Source: Spirilliplanes yamanashiensis
Lineage (GTDB): Bacteria; Actinomycetota; Actinomycetes; Mycobacteriales; Micromonosporaceae
NCBI RefSeq assembly: GCF_016863475.1
Contig: NZ_BOOY01000022.1
Span: 88,058 to 152,057, forward strand
Direction of reading: 5' to 3'
DNA length: 64,000 nucleotides
The translations under genes were made by a program, and so were the position numbers. Shown in pieces: positions 24,648-34,348 of this stretch; the first letter of the stretch is position 1, and each line of letters opens with the position of its first letter. The notes below the pieces were generated by a model. The model saw only the letters and a list, made by a program, of their open reading frames with translations. It searched no databases and was not told the origin of the DNA.

Positions 24648-27056
24648 TCAGGAGATCCGGATGCGCATGGTGTCGCCGTCGGCGCTGAGGACGCGGATCT
24701 TCACGCCCACGGCGGGGAGCTTGACCCCGTACAGCGGGCCGTCCTCGTAGAAGAACTGCTTCGTGTCGTCGAACAGCGGCTGCGCGGCCTGGCCCCGGAC
24801 GTACGAGGGCTGGCCGTTGACGTGCAGCGTGAACGAGTCGGACTTCTCCAGGGAGAACGGCGCGTCGTACACCTGCACCTGGCCGCCCCAGCGGGTGCCC
24901 GCCAGGTTGTACAGCGGCCGCGCGTTGGCGTCGATGATGAGGTTGCGCCCCTGGCCGGGGTGCTCGCTCGTGTTGTTGTCCGTCCAGTAGGTGTTGTTGT
25001 AGGAGATCAGCAGACCGTCCTGGTACGGGTAGTGGTCCACCCACCGCGGCTTCGCGGCGCCGTACCCGAAGACGTACGGGCCGGTCCGCAGGTAGCGGTC
25101 GTACGACTGGTAGGTGCGGTAGCCGGCGATGTATCGGTGCGCGTACTGGGCGGTGCGCGAGGCGCCGACCTGCGTGAACCCGTTCAGCGTGAACGTGCTC
25201 GCGCCCTCGGCCCCGTCGGTGAACAGGGTCTGGCCGTCGGCCGTCACCGCGATGTCGTCGGCGAAGAAGCCGCCCGAGGTGACCGCGCCGTCGGTGCGGT
25301 AGAGGAACCGCAGGTGCACCGGCGCGCCGGCGTACGCGTTCAGCGGCACGTTCAGGTCGACCCACGCGCCGGCGGTGTCGCCGGTCAGCGCCGGGGCGCC
25401 GCTGCCGTCACGCGGGAACGGCTGGCCGTTGACCGTGCCGTCCAGAGTGGTCCACGGCGCCTGGCCGTTCGCCGACGCCTGCACGTACAGGTAGTCGTAG
25501 TCGGCCTCGATGTTGTAGCGGACCTTGGCGGTCAGCGCCGCCGCGGCCTTGCCGGTGAGGTCGACCTGCCGGGTCATGCTGCTGCGCAGGTCGTTGGCGT
25601 TGCCGGACCAGTACTGCCGGGTGCCGGCGAACGGCGCCCCGAGCTGGTCGGTGATCGTCTGCGCGGGCAGCACGACCACCACGGCCTGGGCGTCGTCCGA
25701 CGTGTACTCCTGTGGCCCGAGGCGCAGCGTGCGCTGCTGCCCGGCCACGACGATCTCGTAGTCGAGCCAGCCGAGCTGCATCTTGTTCCAGGCGCCGAGG
25801 TCGCCGGGGCGGGTGCCGATGGGCTCGCCCGCGCCGCTGAGCCGGCTCTGCGCCATCAGCGTCCAGTGGCCGTTGTTGACGCTGCCGGCGCCCGCGGTGT
25901 CGTAGTCGTCCGGCAGGCCCAGGTCGTGGCCGTACTCGTGGGCGAAGACGCTCAGGCCGCCGTTCTCCGGCTGCATGGTGTAGTCGCCGATCCAGAACCC
26001 GGTGTTGCCGACCTGCGCGCCGCCGAGCAGGTTGCCCGACGGGCCGGTGTTGCCCTCGTCCGTCTGGAACACGAAGGAGCGGTGCGCCCAGATGGCGTCC
26101 TCACCCTGATACGGGTCGCCGTCGGACTCGTCGCCGCCGGCGTGGACGATCTGGAAGTGGTCGAGGTAGCCGTCGGCCTCGTTGAAGTTGCCGTCGCCGT
26201 CGAAGTCGTACCGGTCCTGCACGTCGAACGTGGCCAGCTCGGCCTTGATCTGCGCGTCCGTGCGGCCGGCGGCCTTCTGGTCGGCGACCCACTGGTTCGC
26301 GGCGTCCTGCACCAGGAACTGGACGTTGTTGCAGACGTTGTCGGCGCACACGGCCGGGTCGTCGCCGTTGGCGTCGGCCGGGTTGTCGCCGGAGCGGCCG
26401 TACCGGGCCTCGTTGTAGCGGACCTTCACCCAGTCGGTGACCGTGCCGTCGACGCTGTAGCGGCCCGACGACTGCGACTCGTAGTACGTCTTCAGCGACT
26501 CGACGTTCTCGCCCTCGCCGAAGTACATGCGCTGGAAGTGGTCCCGGTTGTAGTCCGGCTGCCAGATGGTGGCGTTGTCCACCGCGCGGTTCGGCTCGGG
26601 GATCTGGTTGTGCAGCGGCCCGTCGAACCGGGCCGGACCCGCCTTGCTCGGCAGGGTGTCCTTGTCGGGGTAGTCCGGGTGCCGCTCGTCGCCGAACTCC
26701 GCGAGGATGACGAAGATCCGGTCGGTGGCCTCCCGGCCCAGCTCGACGTACTGGCTCTTGCCGGCGGTCGCGACCCGCGCCCCGGTCTGCCCGGCGCCGA
26801 ACGTCGTGCCGACCTTGACGACGTTGCTCTTGCCGCGCTTCTCGACCTTCGCCTTGCCGGCGAGCACGTCGTCGACGGCCTGCTCGCGCAGCTCCCGCCG
26901 CTTCTCCTCCAGCGGGTGGACGAGATCGTCGAGGGGTGCCGCTGCCTTGCCGGCCGCGGGTGGTTCCGCCGGGGGCGCCGCCTGGGCCGCTGCCGGGACC
27001 GAGATCCCGGCGCAGACCAGAGACGCGCCCAGCAGTCCCACGACTGTTCTGCGCAC
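24648..27056 (-). CDS. Secreted M6 metalloprotease, immune inhibitor A type (copy B)
   Basis: 802 residues with a signal peptide at 1-26. A propeptide (about 27-115) is followed by the M6 catalytic domain with HEYGHDLGLPDDYD: His373, Glu374 and His377 plus the downstream Asp of HExxHxxGxxD. A calcium-loop-like DFDGDGNFNEADGYLDH lies at about 280. The C-terminal part has the beta-rich PPC/MAM-like segments of immune inhibitor A (GGFFADDIAVTADG). It is probably a zinc endoprotease released into the medium. The GTG start has GGAGGTAA seven to eight bases upstream, nearly identical to the leader of copy A. Confidence 0.93.
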   Translation of the reverse strand: MRRTVVGLLGASLVCAGISVPAAAQAAPPAEPPAAGKAAAPLDDLVHPLEEKRRELREQAVDDVLAGKAKVEKRGKSNVVKVGTTFGAGQTGARVATAGKSQYVELGREATDRIFVILAEFGDERHPDYPDKDTLPSKAGPARFDGPLHNQIPEPNRAVDNATIWQPDYNRDHFQRMYFGEGENVESLKTYYESQSSGRYSVDGTVTDWVKVRYNEARYGRSGDNPADANGDDPAVCADNVCNNVQFLVQDAANQWVADQKAAGRTDAQIKAELATFDVQDRYDFDGDGNFNEADGYLDHFQIVHAGGDESDGDPYQGEDAIWAHRSFVFQTDEGNTGPSGNLLGGAQVGNTGFWIGDYTMQPENGGLSVFAHEYGHDLGLPDDYDTAGAGSVNNGHWTLMAQSRLSGAGEPIGTRPGDLGAWNKMQLGWLDYEIVVAGQQRTLRLGPQEYTSDDAQAVVVVLPAQTITDQLGAPFAGTRQYWSGNANDLRSSMTRQVDLTGKAAAALTAKVRYNIEADYDYLYVQASANGQAPWTTLDGTVNGQPFPRDGSGAPALTGDTAGAWVDLNVPLNAYAGAPVHLRFLYRTDGAVTSGGFFADDIAVTADGQTLFTDGAEGASTFTLNGFTQVGASRTAQYAHRYIAGYRTYQSYDRYLRTGPYVFGYGAAKPRWVDHYPYQDGLLISYNNTYWTDNNTSEHPGQGRNLIIDANARPLYNLAGTRWGGQVQVYDAPFSLEKSDSFTLHVNGQPSYVRGQAAQPLFDDTKQFFYEDGPLYGVKLPAVGVKIRVLSADGDTMRIRIS

Positions 27057-27157
27057 TGGTTACCTCCGTTGGCGGATGGAGAGGGGTCCACAGTCAACGT
27101 AGGCATCAGATCGACGCAGAGGAACATCTCAGGAAGGTCAGATTGCCGGCATGCAGG

Positions 27158-27589
27158 TCAGGGCAGTACGTCGATCTCGGACGCCTCGACCGGCGTGCCC
27201 TCGCCGCAGCTGATCCGCAGCGTCGCCGGGGTCACCTGGGCCCGCACCCGGGCGCCCTCGGCCAGCTCCACACCGGCGTCGGAGTAGACGGCGAACTGCA
27301 CGCCGTCCCAGTCGGTGATGCCGTAGCAGGGGCCCGACCCGCCGCGGGTGACCGTGCCGTTGATCCAGCCGGCCGTGCGCACGATGTCCGTCGGCGTCTT
27401 CGGGATGCCGCTCGGGATGGACCCCGGCGGCAGCGGGTCGGCGGACGCGGGCGGCGGCGGCCCGGTCGGCACACCGGACGGCGTCGGAGCCGGCGCGCCG
27501 CTGTCCGAGGAGGTCGTCCCCGCACAGCCGCCCAGCAGGGCCGCGCCGGCGATCAGCAGCGCCGCGGCCGTCGTACGCGATGAAGTCAT
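27158..27589 (-). CDS. Small lipoprotein, copy A of the M6-associated family
   Basis: 143 residues from the ATG at 27589; an in-frame GTG lies three codons earlier. Lipobox ALLGGC precedes a Pro/Ser-rich spacer. The mature domain carries WINGTVTRGGSGPCYG and ISCGEGTP, matching the paralogue at 24132-24569. The two cysteines may form a disulfide outside the cell. The role is unknown; being paired twice with an M6 protease suggests a partner such as an inhibitor, chaperone or anchor. Confidence 0.82.
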   Translation of the reverse strand: MTSSRTTAAALLIAGAALLGGCAGTTSSDSGAPAPTPSGVPTGPPPPASADPLPPGSIPSGIPKTPTDIVRTAGWINGTVTRGGSGPCYGITDWDGVQFAVYSDAGVELAEGARVRAQVTPATLRISCGEGTPVEASEIDVLP

Positions 27590-27644
27590 GTGTCCCACCC
27601 GGTCTTGGACGGTGCGGAGCGCCCGGCGGTTCCGCCGGACGCGA

Positions 27645-27677
27645 CGGCGCCCGGGGAGATCGACTCCCCGGGCGCCG
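27645..27677 (-). terminator. Hairpin downstream of M6 protease copy A
   Basis: A 14-bp perfect inverted repeat (27645-27658 with 27664-27677, loop ATCGA) starts 18 bases after the protease stop and precedes the lipoprotein gene. Confidence 0.85.
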
Positions 27678-27695
27678 CTGCGGTGGTACGTCAGG

Positions 27696-30095
27696 TCAGC
27701 TGACCCGCACCTTCAGCGAGGTGCCGTTCTGCTTCAGGACCTCGATCTTCACGCCGACGGCCGGCAGCTTCACGCCCCAGACGGCCTCCGGGTAGAAGAA
27801 CTGCTTGGTGTCGTCGAACACCGGCTGCGCGGCCTGACCCCGGATGTACGAGGGCTTGCCGTTGATGTGCAGGGTGAACGAGTCCGCCTTCTGCAGGCTG
27901 AACGGCGCGTCGTACATCGAGATGCGCGAACGCCACAGCTGGCCCTCGATGTTGTACAGCGGACGCGGCCGCGAGTCGATGATCAGGTTGCGACCCTCGC
28001 CCGGGTGGACGTTGATGTTGTTGTCCGGCACCGAGGTGTCGTTGTACGAGATCAGCAGACCCTGCTGGTACGAGAAGTGCTCGACCCAGTCCGGGCGGGT
28101 TGCGGCCCAGCCGAAGTTGTACGGGCCGGTCTTCAGGTACTTGTCGTACGACACGAACGAGCGGTTGCCCGCGATGTAGAAGTGGTCGTACGCCCGCGTG
28201 ATCGTGGCGCCCTGGACGGTGAAGCCCGCGAGGGTCCAGGTCGTGGCGGTCTCGGCGCCGTCGGTCAGCACGGTCGCGCCGTCCTTGGTGACGGTGATGT
28301 CGTCGCCGAAGAAGCCGCCGTCGTTGCGGCCGCCGTCGCTGCGGTAGTGGAAGCGCACGAGCGGCTTCTGGCCGGCGTACGCGGTCAGCGGGACGGCGAT
28401 GTCGACCCACTTGCCGGCGCTGGTGCCGCTGATCGCGGGCGACTTGCTGCCGTCCTCGCCGAAGGGCTGGCCGGCGACGGTGCCGTTCAGCTTCGTCCAG
28501 GTCTTGCCCGCGTCGGTGGACGCCTCGACGTACAGGAAGTCGTACTTCGGCTCGATGGCGTAGCGGCCCTTGAGCGACAGCTGGGCGGCGGTGGCGCCGG
28601 TCAGGTCGAACTCGCGGGTCATCGACGTGTCGAGGTTGTTGGCGTTGCCGGAGAAGTACTGCTTGGTGCCGGCGAACGGCGCGCCCAGCGGCCGCTCGAC
28701 GTTCTTGTCCGGCAGCACCACGACCAGGCCCTGGGCCTTGGCGGTGTTGTACTCCTGCGGGCCCATGTCCAGGGTCCGCTTCTGGCCGGCCACCACGATC
28801 TCGTAGTCGAGCCAGCCGAGCTGCAGCTTCTGCCAGGCGCCGAGGTCACCGGGGCGGGTGCCGAGGGGCTCGCCCGCGCCGCTGAGCCGGCTCTGCGCCA
28901 TCAGCGTCCAGTACTCGGGGTTGGCGTTGGGGCCGGCGCCCGAGGTGTCGTAGTCGTCCGGCAGGCCCAGGTCGTGGCCGTACTCGTGGGCGAAGACGCT
29001 CAGGCCGCCGTTCTCCGGCTGCACCGTGTAGTCGCCGATCCAGATGCCGGTGTTGCCGATCTGGGTGCCGCCGGCCAGGTTGCCCGCGGGGCCGGTGCGG
29101 CCGGCGTCGGTGTAGTACGCGTACCAGCGGTGCGCCCAGATGGCGTCCTCGCCGTACGTCGGGTCGCCGTCGGACTGGTCGCCACCCGCGTGCACGATCT
29201 GGAAGTGGTCGATGTAGCCGTCGGACTCGTTGAAGTTGCCGTCGCCGTCGAAGTCGTTGCGGTCCCACTGGTCGAAGGACTGCATGTCGGCCTTGATCTC
29301 GGCGTCGCTGCGCCCGGCGGCCTTCTGCTCCTCGACCCACTTGGTCGCGGCGTCGGTGACCAGCGCCCACATGTTCGCGTCGCTGAGGGTCTCCTCGGTG
29401 CACTCCGCGGTGCCCGGGCAGTCGCGGCCGTAGCGCGCCTGGTTGTACTTGACCTTGACCCAGTCGGTGACCTTGCCCTCGACGCTGTAGCGCCCGGAGG
29501 ACTGGGTCTCGTAGTAGGTCTTCAGGGACTCGACGCCGGCGCCCTCACCGAAGTAGAGCTGCTGGTAGTGGGCCTGGTTGTAGTCGGGCTGCCACACCGT
29601 GGTGTTGTCCTTGGTGCGGTCCGGCTGCGGGATCGCGTTGTGCACGGGACCGTCGTACTGCGTCGGGCCGGGCGTGGCTGGGTCGACGTCGACGCCGTCC
29701 GGGTACTCCGGGTGCGCCTCGTCGCCGAACTCGGCGAGGATGACGAAGATCCGGTCGGTCTGCTCGCGGGCGAGCTCGACGTACTGGTCCTTGCCCTTCG
29801 CGGCGACGCGGCGGCTGGTGAGGCCCTCGCCCTGCGTGGCGCCGACCTTGGCGACCATGCTGCCGTTGCGCTCCTGCGCCTTGATCTCGCCCTTCAGGAC
29901 GCCGTTGATGGCCTCCTGCCGCAGCGCGCGGCGCTTGTCCTCGAACGGGTTCGGCAGCTCGTCCGAGTGCCTCTCCCCGACAGGGGCGGCTGCCGGCGGC
30001 TCGACCGGCGGTGCGGCCTGCGCGACGGTCGGGAGCATGATCCCGACGGTCGACACCATGGCCGCGCCCAGCAGTCCCACGACTACCTTGCGCAC
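27696..30095 (-). CDS. Secreted M6 metalloprotease, immune inhibitor A type (copy A)
   Basis: 799 residues, collinear with copy B along the whole length. It has a signal peptide at about 1-27, then a propeptide region beginning near GERHSDELPNPFEDKR. The zinc site is HEYGHDLGLPDDYD at His370, Glu371 and His374, with DFDGDGNFNESDGYIDH upstream as a likely calcium loop. C-terminal beta domains include GGFFGDDITVTKDG and QAAQPVFDDTKQFF. The GTG start has GGAGGTAA upstream. It differs from copy B mainly in surface loops, for example the ADANGDDPAVCADN insert of B versus CPGTAECTEETLSD here. Confidence 0.93.
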   Translation of the reverse strand: MRKVVVGLLGAAMVSTVGIMLPTVAQAAPPVEPPAAAPVGERHSDELPNPFEDKRRALRQEAINGVLKGEIKAQERNGSMVAKVGATQGEGLTSRRVAAKGKDQYVELAREQTDRIFVILAEFGDEAHPEYPDGVDVDPATPGPTQYDGPVHNAIPQPDRTKDNTTVWQPDYNQAHYQQLYFGEGAGVESLKTYYETQSSGRYSVEGKVTDWVKVKYNQARYGRDCPGTAECTEETLSDANMWALVTDAATKWVEEQKAAGRSDAEIKADMQSFDQWDRNDFDGDGNFNESDGYIDHFQIVHAGGDQSDGDPTYGEDAIWAHRWYAYYTDAGRTGPAGNLAGGTQIGNTGIWIGDYTVQPENGGLSVFAHEYGHDLGLPDDYDTSGAGPNANPEYWTLMAQSRLSGAGEPLGTRPGDLGAWQKLQLGWLDYEIVVAGQKRTLDMGPQEYNTAKAQGLVVVLPDKNVERPLGAPFAGTKQYFSGNANNLDTSMTREFDLTGATAAQLSLKGRYAIEPKYDFLYVEASTDAGKTWTKLNGTVAGQPFGEDGSKSPAISGTSAGKWVDIAVPLTAYAGQKPLVRFHYRSDGGRNDGGFFGDDITVTKDGATVLTDGAETATTWTLAGFTVQGATITRAYDHFYIAGNRSFVSYDKYLKTGPYNFGWAATRPDWVEHFSYQQGLLISYNDTSVPDNNINVHPGEGRNLIIDSRPRPLYNIEGQLWRSRISMYDAPFSLQKADSFTLHINGKPSYIRGQAAQPVFDDTKQFFYPEAVWGVKLPAVGVKIEVLKQNGTSLKVRVS

Positions 30096-30314
30096 TAATT
30101 ACCTCCGTTGACGGGTGCCGAGCCGCACGGTGGGGCGACGTCGACCGGGGTGAATCCCGATGGGGGATCACCGGCAAACGTAAGCACGTCGATCGCCTGT
30201 CGGGAACACGGTTGGCCGAACTGATTTCTGACGGTGACGCGTTATGGCTTTTCCATCACACGAAAAACGACGGTGAGGCAGGAAGGGGACGAAACACCTC
30301 TCCCACGCGAAACA

Positions 30315-30345
30315 GCGGGCCCACCCTGTCACAGGGTGGGCCCGC
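30315..30345 (-). terminator. Hairpin terminator of acs
   Basis: A 14-bp perfect inverted repeat (30315-30328 with 30332-30345, loop of 3) begins 27 bases beyond the acs stop on the minus strand. Confidence 0.85.
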
Positions 30346-30372
30346 CGCGCTGTCCCGGGGGATCGACCGTCG

Positions 30373-32334
30373 TCAGTCCTCCGACTTGCCCGACTGCAGG
30401 CCGGACGAGATGAGGTCCATGACCGCGGAGTCCTGCAGCGTCGTCACGTCGCCGAGCGAGCGGTTCTCCGCCACGTCGCGCAGCAGGCGCCGCATGATCT
30501 TGCCCGAGCGGGTCTTCGGCAGCTCCGGCACCAGCATGATCTGCCGGGGCTTGGCGATCGGACCGAGCTTCTTCGCCACGTGGTTGCGCAGCTCCTGGAT
30601 CAGCTTCTCGCCGGCGTCGCCGCTGATGTCGGTGGTGCCGCGCGGGATGGTGAACGCCACGATCGCCTGGCCGGTCGTCGGGTCGGTCGCGCCGACCACC
30701 GCCGCCTCGGCCACCGACGGGTGGCTCACCAGGGCCGACTCGACCTCCGTTGTGGAGATGTTGTGACCCGAGACGAGCATGACGTCGTCGACGCGGCCGA
30801 GCAGCCACACCGCGCCGTCGTCGTCCTTCTTCGCCCCGTCGCCGGCGAAGTACATGTTCTCGAAGCGCGACCAGTACGTGTCGATGAAGCGCTGGTCGTC
30901 ACCCCAGATCGTGCGCAGCATCGACGGCCACGGCTCGCGCAGCACCAGGTAGCCGCCGCCGCCGTTCGGCACCGACTGGGCCTGGTCGTCGACCACGTCC
31001 GCCGAGATGCCGGGCAACGGGCCCATTGCCGAGCCGGGCTTGGTGGCGGTCACGCCGGGCAGCGGCGAGATCATCATCGCGCCCGTCTCCGTCTGCCACC
31101 AGGTGTCCACGATGGGGGCGTTGTCGTGGCCGACGTGCTCGCGGTACCACATCCACGCCTCGGGGTTGATCGGCTCGCCGACCGAGCCCAGGATGCGCAG
31201 CGACGACAGGTCGTACTTGGCGGGGATGTCGTCGCCCCACTTCATCATCGTGCGGATCAGCGTCGGCGCCGTGTAGAGGATGGTCACCTTGTACTGGTCG
31301 ACGATCTCCCAGAACCGGCCCTTGTGCGGGGTGTCCGGGGTGCCCTCGTACATGATCTGGGTGGCGCCGTTGGCCAGCGGTCCGTACACGATGTACGAGT
31401 GGCCGGTGACCCAGCCGATGTCGGCGGTGCACCAGTAGACGTCGGTCTCCGGCTTGAGGTCGAACACTGCGTGGTGGGTGTACGCCGTCTGCGTCAGGTA
31501 GCCGCCCGTGGTGTGCAGGATGCCCTTCGGCTTCGCCGTGGTGCCCGACGTGTACAGGATGAACAGCGGGTGCTCGGCGTCGAACGGCTGCGCCTCGTGG
31601 GTCCCGGCGGCCTGCTCGACCGTCTCGTGCCACCAGACGTCCTTGTCCGTCCACGCGACGTCCTCGCCGGTGCGGCGCACGACGAGCACCTTCTCCACCG
31701 ACGGCGACTGGGCGACGGCCTCGTCCACGGTCGGCTTCAGCGCGGACGGCTTGCCGCGCCGGTAGCCGCCGTCGGCCGTGATGACGACCTTCGCCGACGC
31801 GTCCTGGATGCGGCTGGACAGCGCGTCGACGCTGAACCCGCCGAAGACGACGCTGTGGGTGGCGCCGACCCGGGCGCACGCCAGCATGGCGACGGCGGCC
31901 TCGGGGATCATCGGCAGGTAGATGGCGACCCGGTCGCCGGCGGTGACGCCCAGCTCGGTCAGGGTGTTGGCCGCCTGGCTGACGAGTTTGAGCAGCTCCG
32001 CGTACGTGATGTCGCGGGTGTCGCCCGGCTCGCCGACCCAGTGGATGGCCACCTTGTCGCCCTTGCCGGCGGCGACGTGCCGGTCGACGCAGTTGTACGC
32101 GATGTTCAGCTCGCCGCCGACGAACCACTTGGCGAACGGCGGGTTGCTCCAGTCGAGGACCTGCTCCCACGGCTTCGCCCAGTCGAGCCGCTGCGCCTGC
32201 TTCTCCCAGAACGCGAGCCGGTCGGCGGCCGCCTCCTCGTAGGCGTCGGCGGTGACGTTCGCGTTCGCGGCGAGCTCGGCCGGCGGCTCGAACGTCCGCG
32301 TCTCCTTCAGCAGGTTCTCCAAGGTCTCGCTCAT
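30373..32334 (-). CDS. acsA: Acetyl-CoA synthetase
   Basis: 653 residues, the usual length for AMP-forming acetate-CoA ligase. The N-terminal ACS segment ([22 protein letters not shown]) is followed by the AMP-binding core with [19 protein letters not shown]. The C-terminal lid carries [15 protein letters not shown], whose Lys is the conserved catalytic and regulatory acetylation site. [16 protein letters not shown] is the adenine/acyl pocket motif. It converts acetate, ATP and CoA to acetyl-CoA in the cytoplasm. It is monocistronic, with its own terminator. Confidence 0.97.
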   Translation of the reverse strand: MSETLENLLKETRTFEPPAELAANANVTADAYEEAAADRLAFWEKQAQRLDWAKPWEQVLDWSNPPFAKWFVGGELNIAYNCVDRHVAAGKGDKVAIHWVGEPGDTRDITYAELLKLVSQAANTLTELGVTAGDRVAIYLPMIPEAAVAMLACARVGATHSVVFGGFSVDALSSRIQDASAKVVITADGGYRRGKPSALKPTVDEAVAQSPSVEKVLVVRRTGEDVAWTDKDVWWHETVEQAAGTHEAQPFDAEHPLFILYTSGTTAKPKGILHTTGGYLTQTAYTHHAVFDLKPETDVYWCTADIGWVTGHSYIVYGPLANGATQIMYEGTPDTPHKGRFWEIVDQYKVTILYTAPTLIRTMMKWGDDIPAKYDLSSLRILGSVGEPINPEAWMWYREHVGHDNAPIVDTWWQTETGAMMISPLPGVTATKPGSAMGPLPGISADVVDDQAQSVPNGGGGYLVLREPWPSMLRTIWGDDQRFIDTYWSRFENMYFAGDGAKKDDDGAVWLLGRVDDVMLVSGHNISTTEVESALVSHPSVAEAAVVGATDPTTGQAIVAFTIPRGTTDISGDAGEKLIQELRNHVAKKLGPIAKPRQIMLVPELPKTRSGKIMRRLLRDVAENRSLGDVTTLQDSAVMDLISSGLQSGKSED

Positions 32335-32579
32335 GCGGGCTCCTCACGCAAGTGCAGATGTCGGCTCGTGTCGGAGCTTATTTCCGCCGGAGGGCACGGG
32401 CGAGCCTTCGGGCGGGCCCACGCGACCGGCGGCGTCCGTCGCGCGCCAGCCGGTGACTTCGTGAGTACGACGTGCGCGGAGACTGACGACTCCTGCGCGA
32501 ATCCTGCCAGTTGCGAGCCCGTTTGCGCACCCCCCGATGTCCAACACGTTTCGCCGGACGGCGCGGCTAGCGTTGCCGG

Positions 32580-33320
32580 GTGACCGTGACCGACCCGCTC
32601 GCCCCGCTGCTCGACCTCGCCGACGTCGCGCCCGCCCTGGCCGCCGCCCGCGCCGCCGTCGACGCCACCCAGCGGCACCGCGCCCTGCGCAAGCAGGGCG
32701 GCCCGCTCGCCGCCGAGGCCGGGCTGCGCGCCGCCGTCGCGAGCGCCGCGCTGGAGGGCCATGCCTTCGACCCCGAGGAGGTGCGCGCCGGCACCGTCAC
32801 CGACCCGGTCGTGCAGGGCGCGCTGCGCGTCGCCGGCGCCGTCGGGAGCCTGACGGAACTGTGGGAGCGCGCGCCCCGGCAGGTGCTCGCCAAGCTGCAC
32901 GTGCTGGCCGCCCGCGGGGTCGTACCCGACGACGCCCTGGGCCGGCCCACCGCGGGCCCGGCGGTCGCCGCGCGGCTGGACGGGCTCGCCGCCCTCGTCG
33001 CCGGCGGCACGACGGTGCCGCCGCTGCTGCTCGCCGCCGTCGTGCACGGCGAGCTGCTGACCCTGAAGCCCTTCGCCGGACCGGTCGGCGTCGTGGCCCG
33101 CGCCGCCGCCCGGCTCACGCTGGTCGGCCGCGGGCTCGACCCGCGCGGCATCATCGCCGTCGAGGCCGGCCACCTGGCCCGGCAGCCCGAGTACGTCGGC
33201 GCCGCCGGCGCGTTCGCCACCGGCACCCCCGACGGCCTGCGCTCCTGGCTGCGGCACTGCGCCGCGGCGGTCGGGGAGGGCGCCGCCGAGACCGCCCGGC
33301 TGGCGGACAGTCTGGTCTGA
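32580..33320 (+). CDS. Degenerate Fic-like protein
   Basis: 246 residues, all-helical and Ala-rich. The segment SAALEGHAF matches the Fic inhibitory pattern [S/T]xxxE[G/N]. The later segment HGELLTLKPFAGPVGVVARA lines up with the Fic core HPFxDGNGRxxR, but the catalytic His is Lys and the DGNGR loop is GPVGV. AMPylation activity is therefore unlikely. The GTG at 32580 lies about 7 bases after a TAGCGT -10-like hexamer (32568-32573), so the mRNA may be leaderless. It overlaps the next gene by one base and diverges from acsA. Confidence 0.7.
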   Translation: MTVTDPLAPLLDLADVAPALAAARAAVDATQRHRALRKQGGPLAAEAGLRAAVASAALEGHAFDPEEVRAGTVTDPVVQGALRVAGAVGSLTELWERAPRQVLAKLHVLAARGVVPDDALGRPTAGPAVAARLDGLAALVAGGTTVPPLLLAAVVHGELLTLKPFAGPVGVVARAAARLTLVGRGLDPRGIIAVEAGHLARQPEYVGAAGAFATGTPDGLRSWLRHCAAAVGEGAAETARLADSLV

Positions 33321-33859
33321 TGCGCGTCGATGTCTGGAAAGTACCTTTCCTCCGGTCACACCGGGGCATACTTGCCCAGGTGAGCCCCGCGTGGACCCGG
33401 CCCTACACACCCGGCACCGGACGCTGGATCGTCATCGGCTGGGAGGCCGTCAGCCTCGCCGCCCTCGCCTGGACCACCGCCGACATGTTCGGCCTCGTCG
33501 GCACCGGCCTCACCGTCCTGGCCGCCGCGCTCGCCGCCGTCTGGGTGGTCGGCTCCTGGCGCATCGTCGAGATGGGCGTCTACGTCAGCGACCACGGCGT
33601 GCGCATCCGCGGCCTGCTGCGCACCCGCACCCTCGCCTGGAGCGACATCCAGCACATCTGGCTGCACCGGGCCGAGCACCGGCTCGGGCCGATCCGCATC
33701 CCCAGCGGGCTCACCGTGCTCATCGAGCGCCGCGACGGCCGCACCGTCAACACCGAACTGTGGGCCCAGGGCGTCGACTTCCACTCCCGCCCGTCGGTGT
33801 TCAAGGCCGTCTACCACGAACTGCGCACCCGGCACGTCACCGCGACGCAGCCCGCCTAG
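33320..33859 (+). CDS. Bacterial PH-domain membrane protein
   Basis: 179 residues if translation starts at the ATG overlapping the previous stop (TGATG). A later GTG at about 33380 is an alternative and would remove the first 20 residues. Two hydrophobic helices lie at about 39-78 (IGWEAVSLAALAW, LVGTGLTVLAAALAAVWVVG). The remaining domain, VYVSDHGVRIRGLLRTRTLAWSDIQHIWL, is typical of the bPH_6 family. The function is unknown. Its stop overlaps that of the convergent small gene through CTAG. Confidence 0.78.
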   Translation: MRVDVWKVPFLRSHRGILAQVSPAWTRPYTPGTGRWIVIGWEAVSLAALAWTTADMFGLVGTGLTVLAAALAAVWVVGSWRIVEMGVYVSDHGVRIRGLLRTRTLAWSDIQHIWLHRAEHRLGPIRIPSGLTVLIERRDGRTVNTELWAQGVDFHSRPSVFKAVYHELRTRHVTATQPA

Positions 33860-34053
33860 TCCTCCCGCAGCTCCCGCTCCGACGCCACCCGGTTCGCCGC
33901 CGTGTCGTTCACGCCCGCGTTGCTGCTGCCGTGGATCGGCGTGTCACCCGTCGGACGCTGGTCGTCGGTGAAGACACCCGTCTCGTCCGGCCCCGTCACG
34001 TGTTGGTCGGTGCTGCTGCCGGCATCCGTGTTCTGCTGCGCGTCGCTGCTCAT
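33856..34053 (-). CDS. Small acidic hydrophilic protein, function unknown
   Basis: 65 residues rich in Asp, Thr, Ser, Asn and Gln with no hydrophobic segment; it ends in ASERELRED. The longer open frame upstream has arginine-rich composition typical of noncoding sequence here, so the ATG at 34053 is chosen. Composition suggests an intrinsically disordered protein. The stop shares CTAG with the convergent PH-domain gene. Confidence 0.6.
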   Translation of the reverse strand: MSSDAQQNTDAGSSTDQHVTGPDETGVFTDDQRPTGDTPIHGSSNAGVNDTAANRVASERELRED

Positions 34054-34090
34054 GGCAGACACATACCCGGTCACGGGCCCCGGACACGTG

Positions 34091-34119
34091 GACGGCGCCC
34101 CTGCTGTGGGGGCGCCGTC
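34091..34119. other. GC-rich hairpin in the 295-base gap upstream of the small acidic gene
   Basis: An 11-bp perfect inverted repeat (34091-34101 with 34109-34119, loop 6) lies 38 bases upstream of the small gene start and about 230 bases downstream of the HAD-IB stop. It may end a long HAD-IB transcript or fold in the leader of the small gene. I see no gene in the rest of 34054-34348. Confidence 0.45.
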
Positions 34120-34348
34120 GACTGCGCGTCCAGACGGGTTACCAGGCGTGCCGGCGTGAGCAGTGTCAGCAGTCCGTGAGGTCCCGCTGCACCGTGCCAT
34201 ATCGTGGCTGGTCGCGCGTGGGTTCCCGGTGGCCGTGCACGGGACCCGGCTCGCGGGCCCGCACCTACTTTGTACGCCGCCCCGGCCTGTGATCGCCACC
34301 CCTTCCCCCGAATAGGGGCAGGTCAGACGTATTACAGGGACTTTCGGG

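Noticed and set aside
24258..30098. Very long open frames on the plus strand across the M6 protease region
   Set aside because: They are antisense to clear M6 protease genes and have the Val/Arg/Gly-rich composition that GC-rich third positions create on the complement.
30580..32583. 667-codon plus-strand frame opposite acetyl-CoA synthetase
   Set aside because: Antisense shadow of a full-length, motif-complete acsA.
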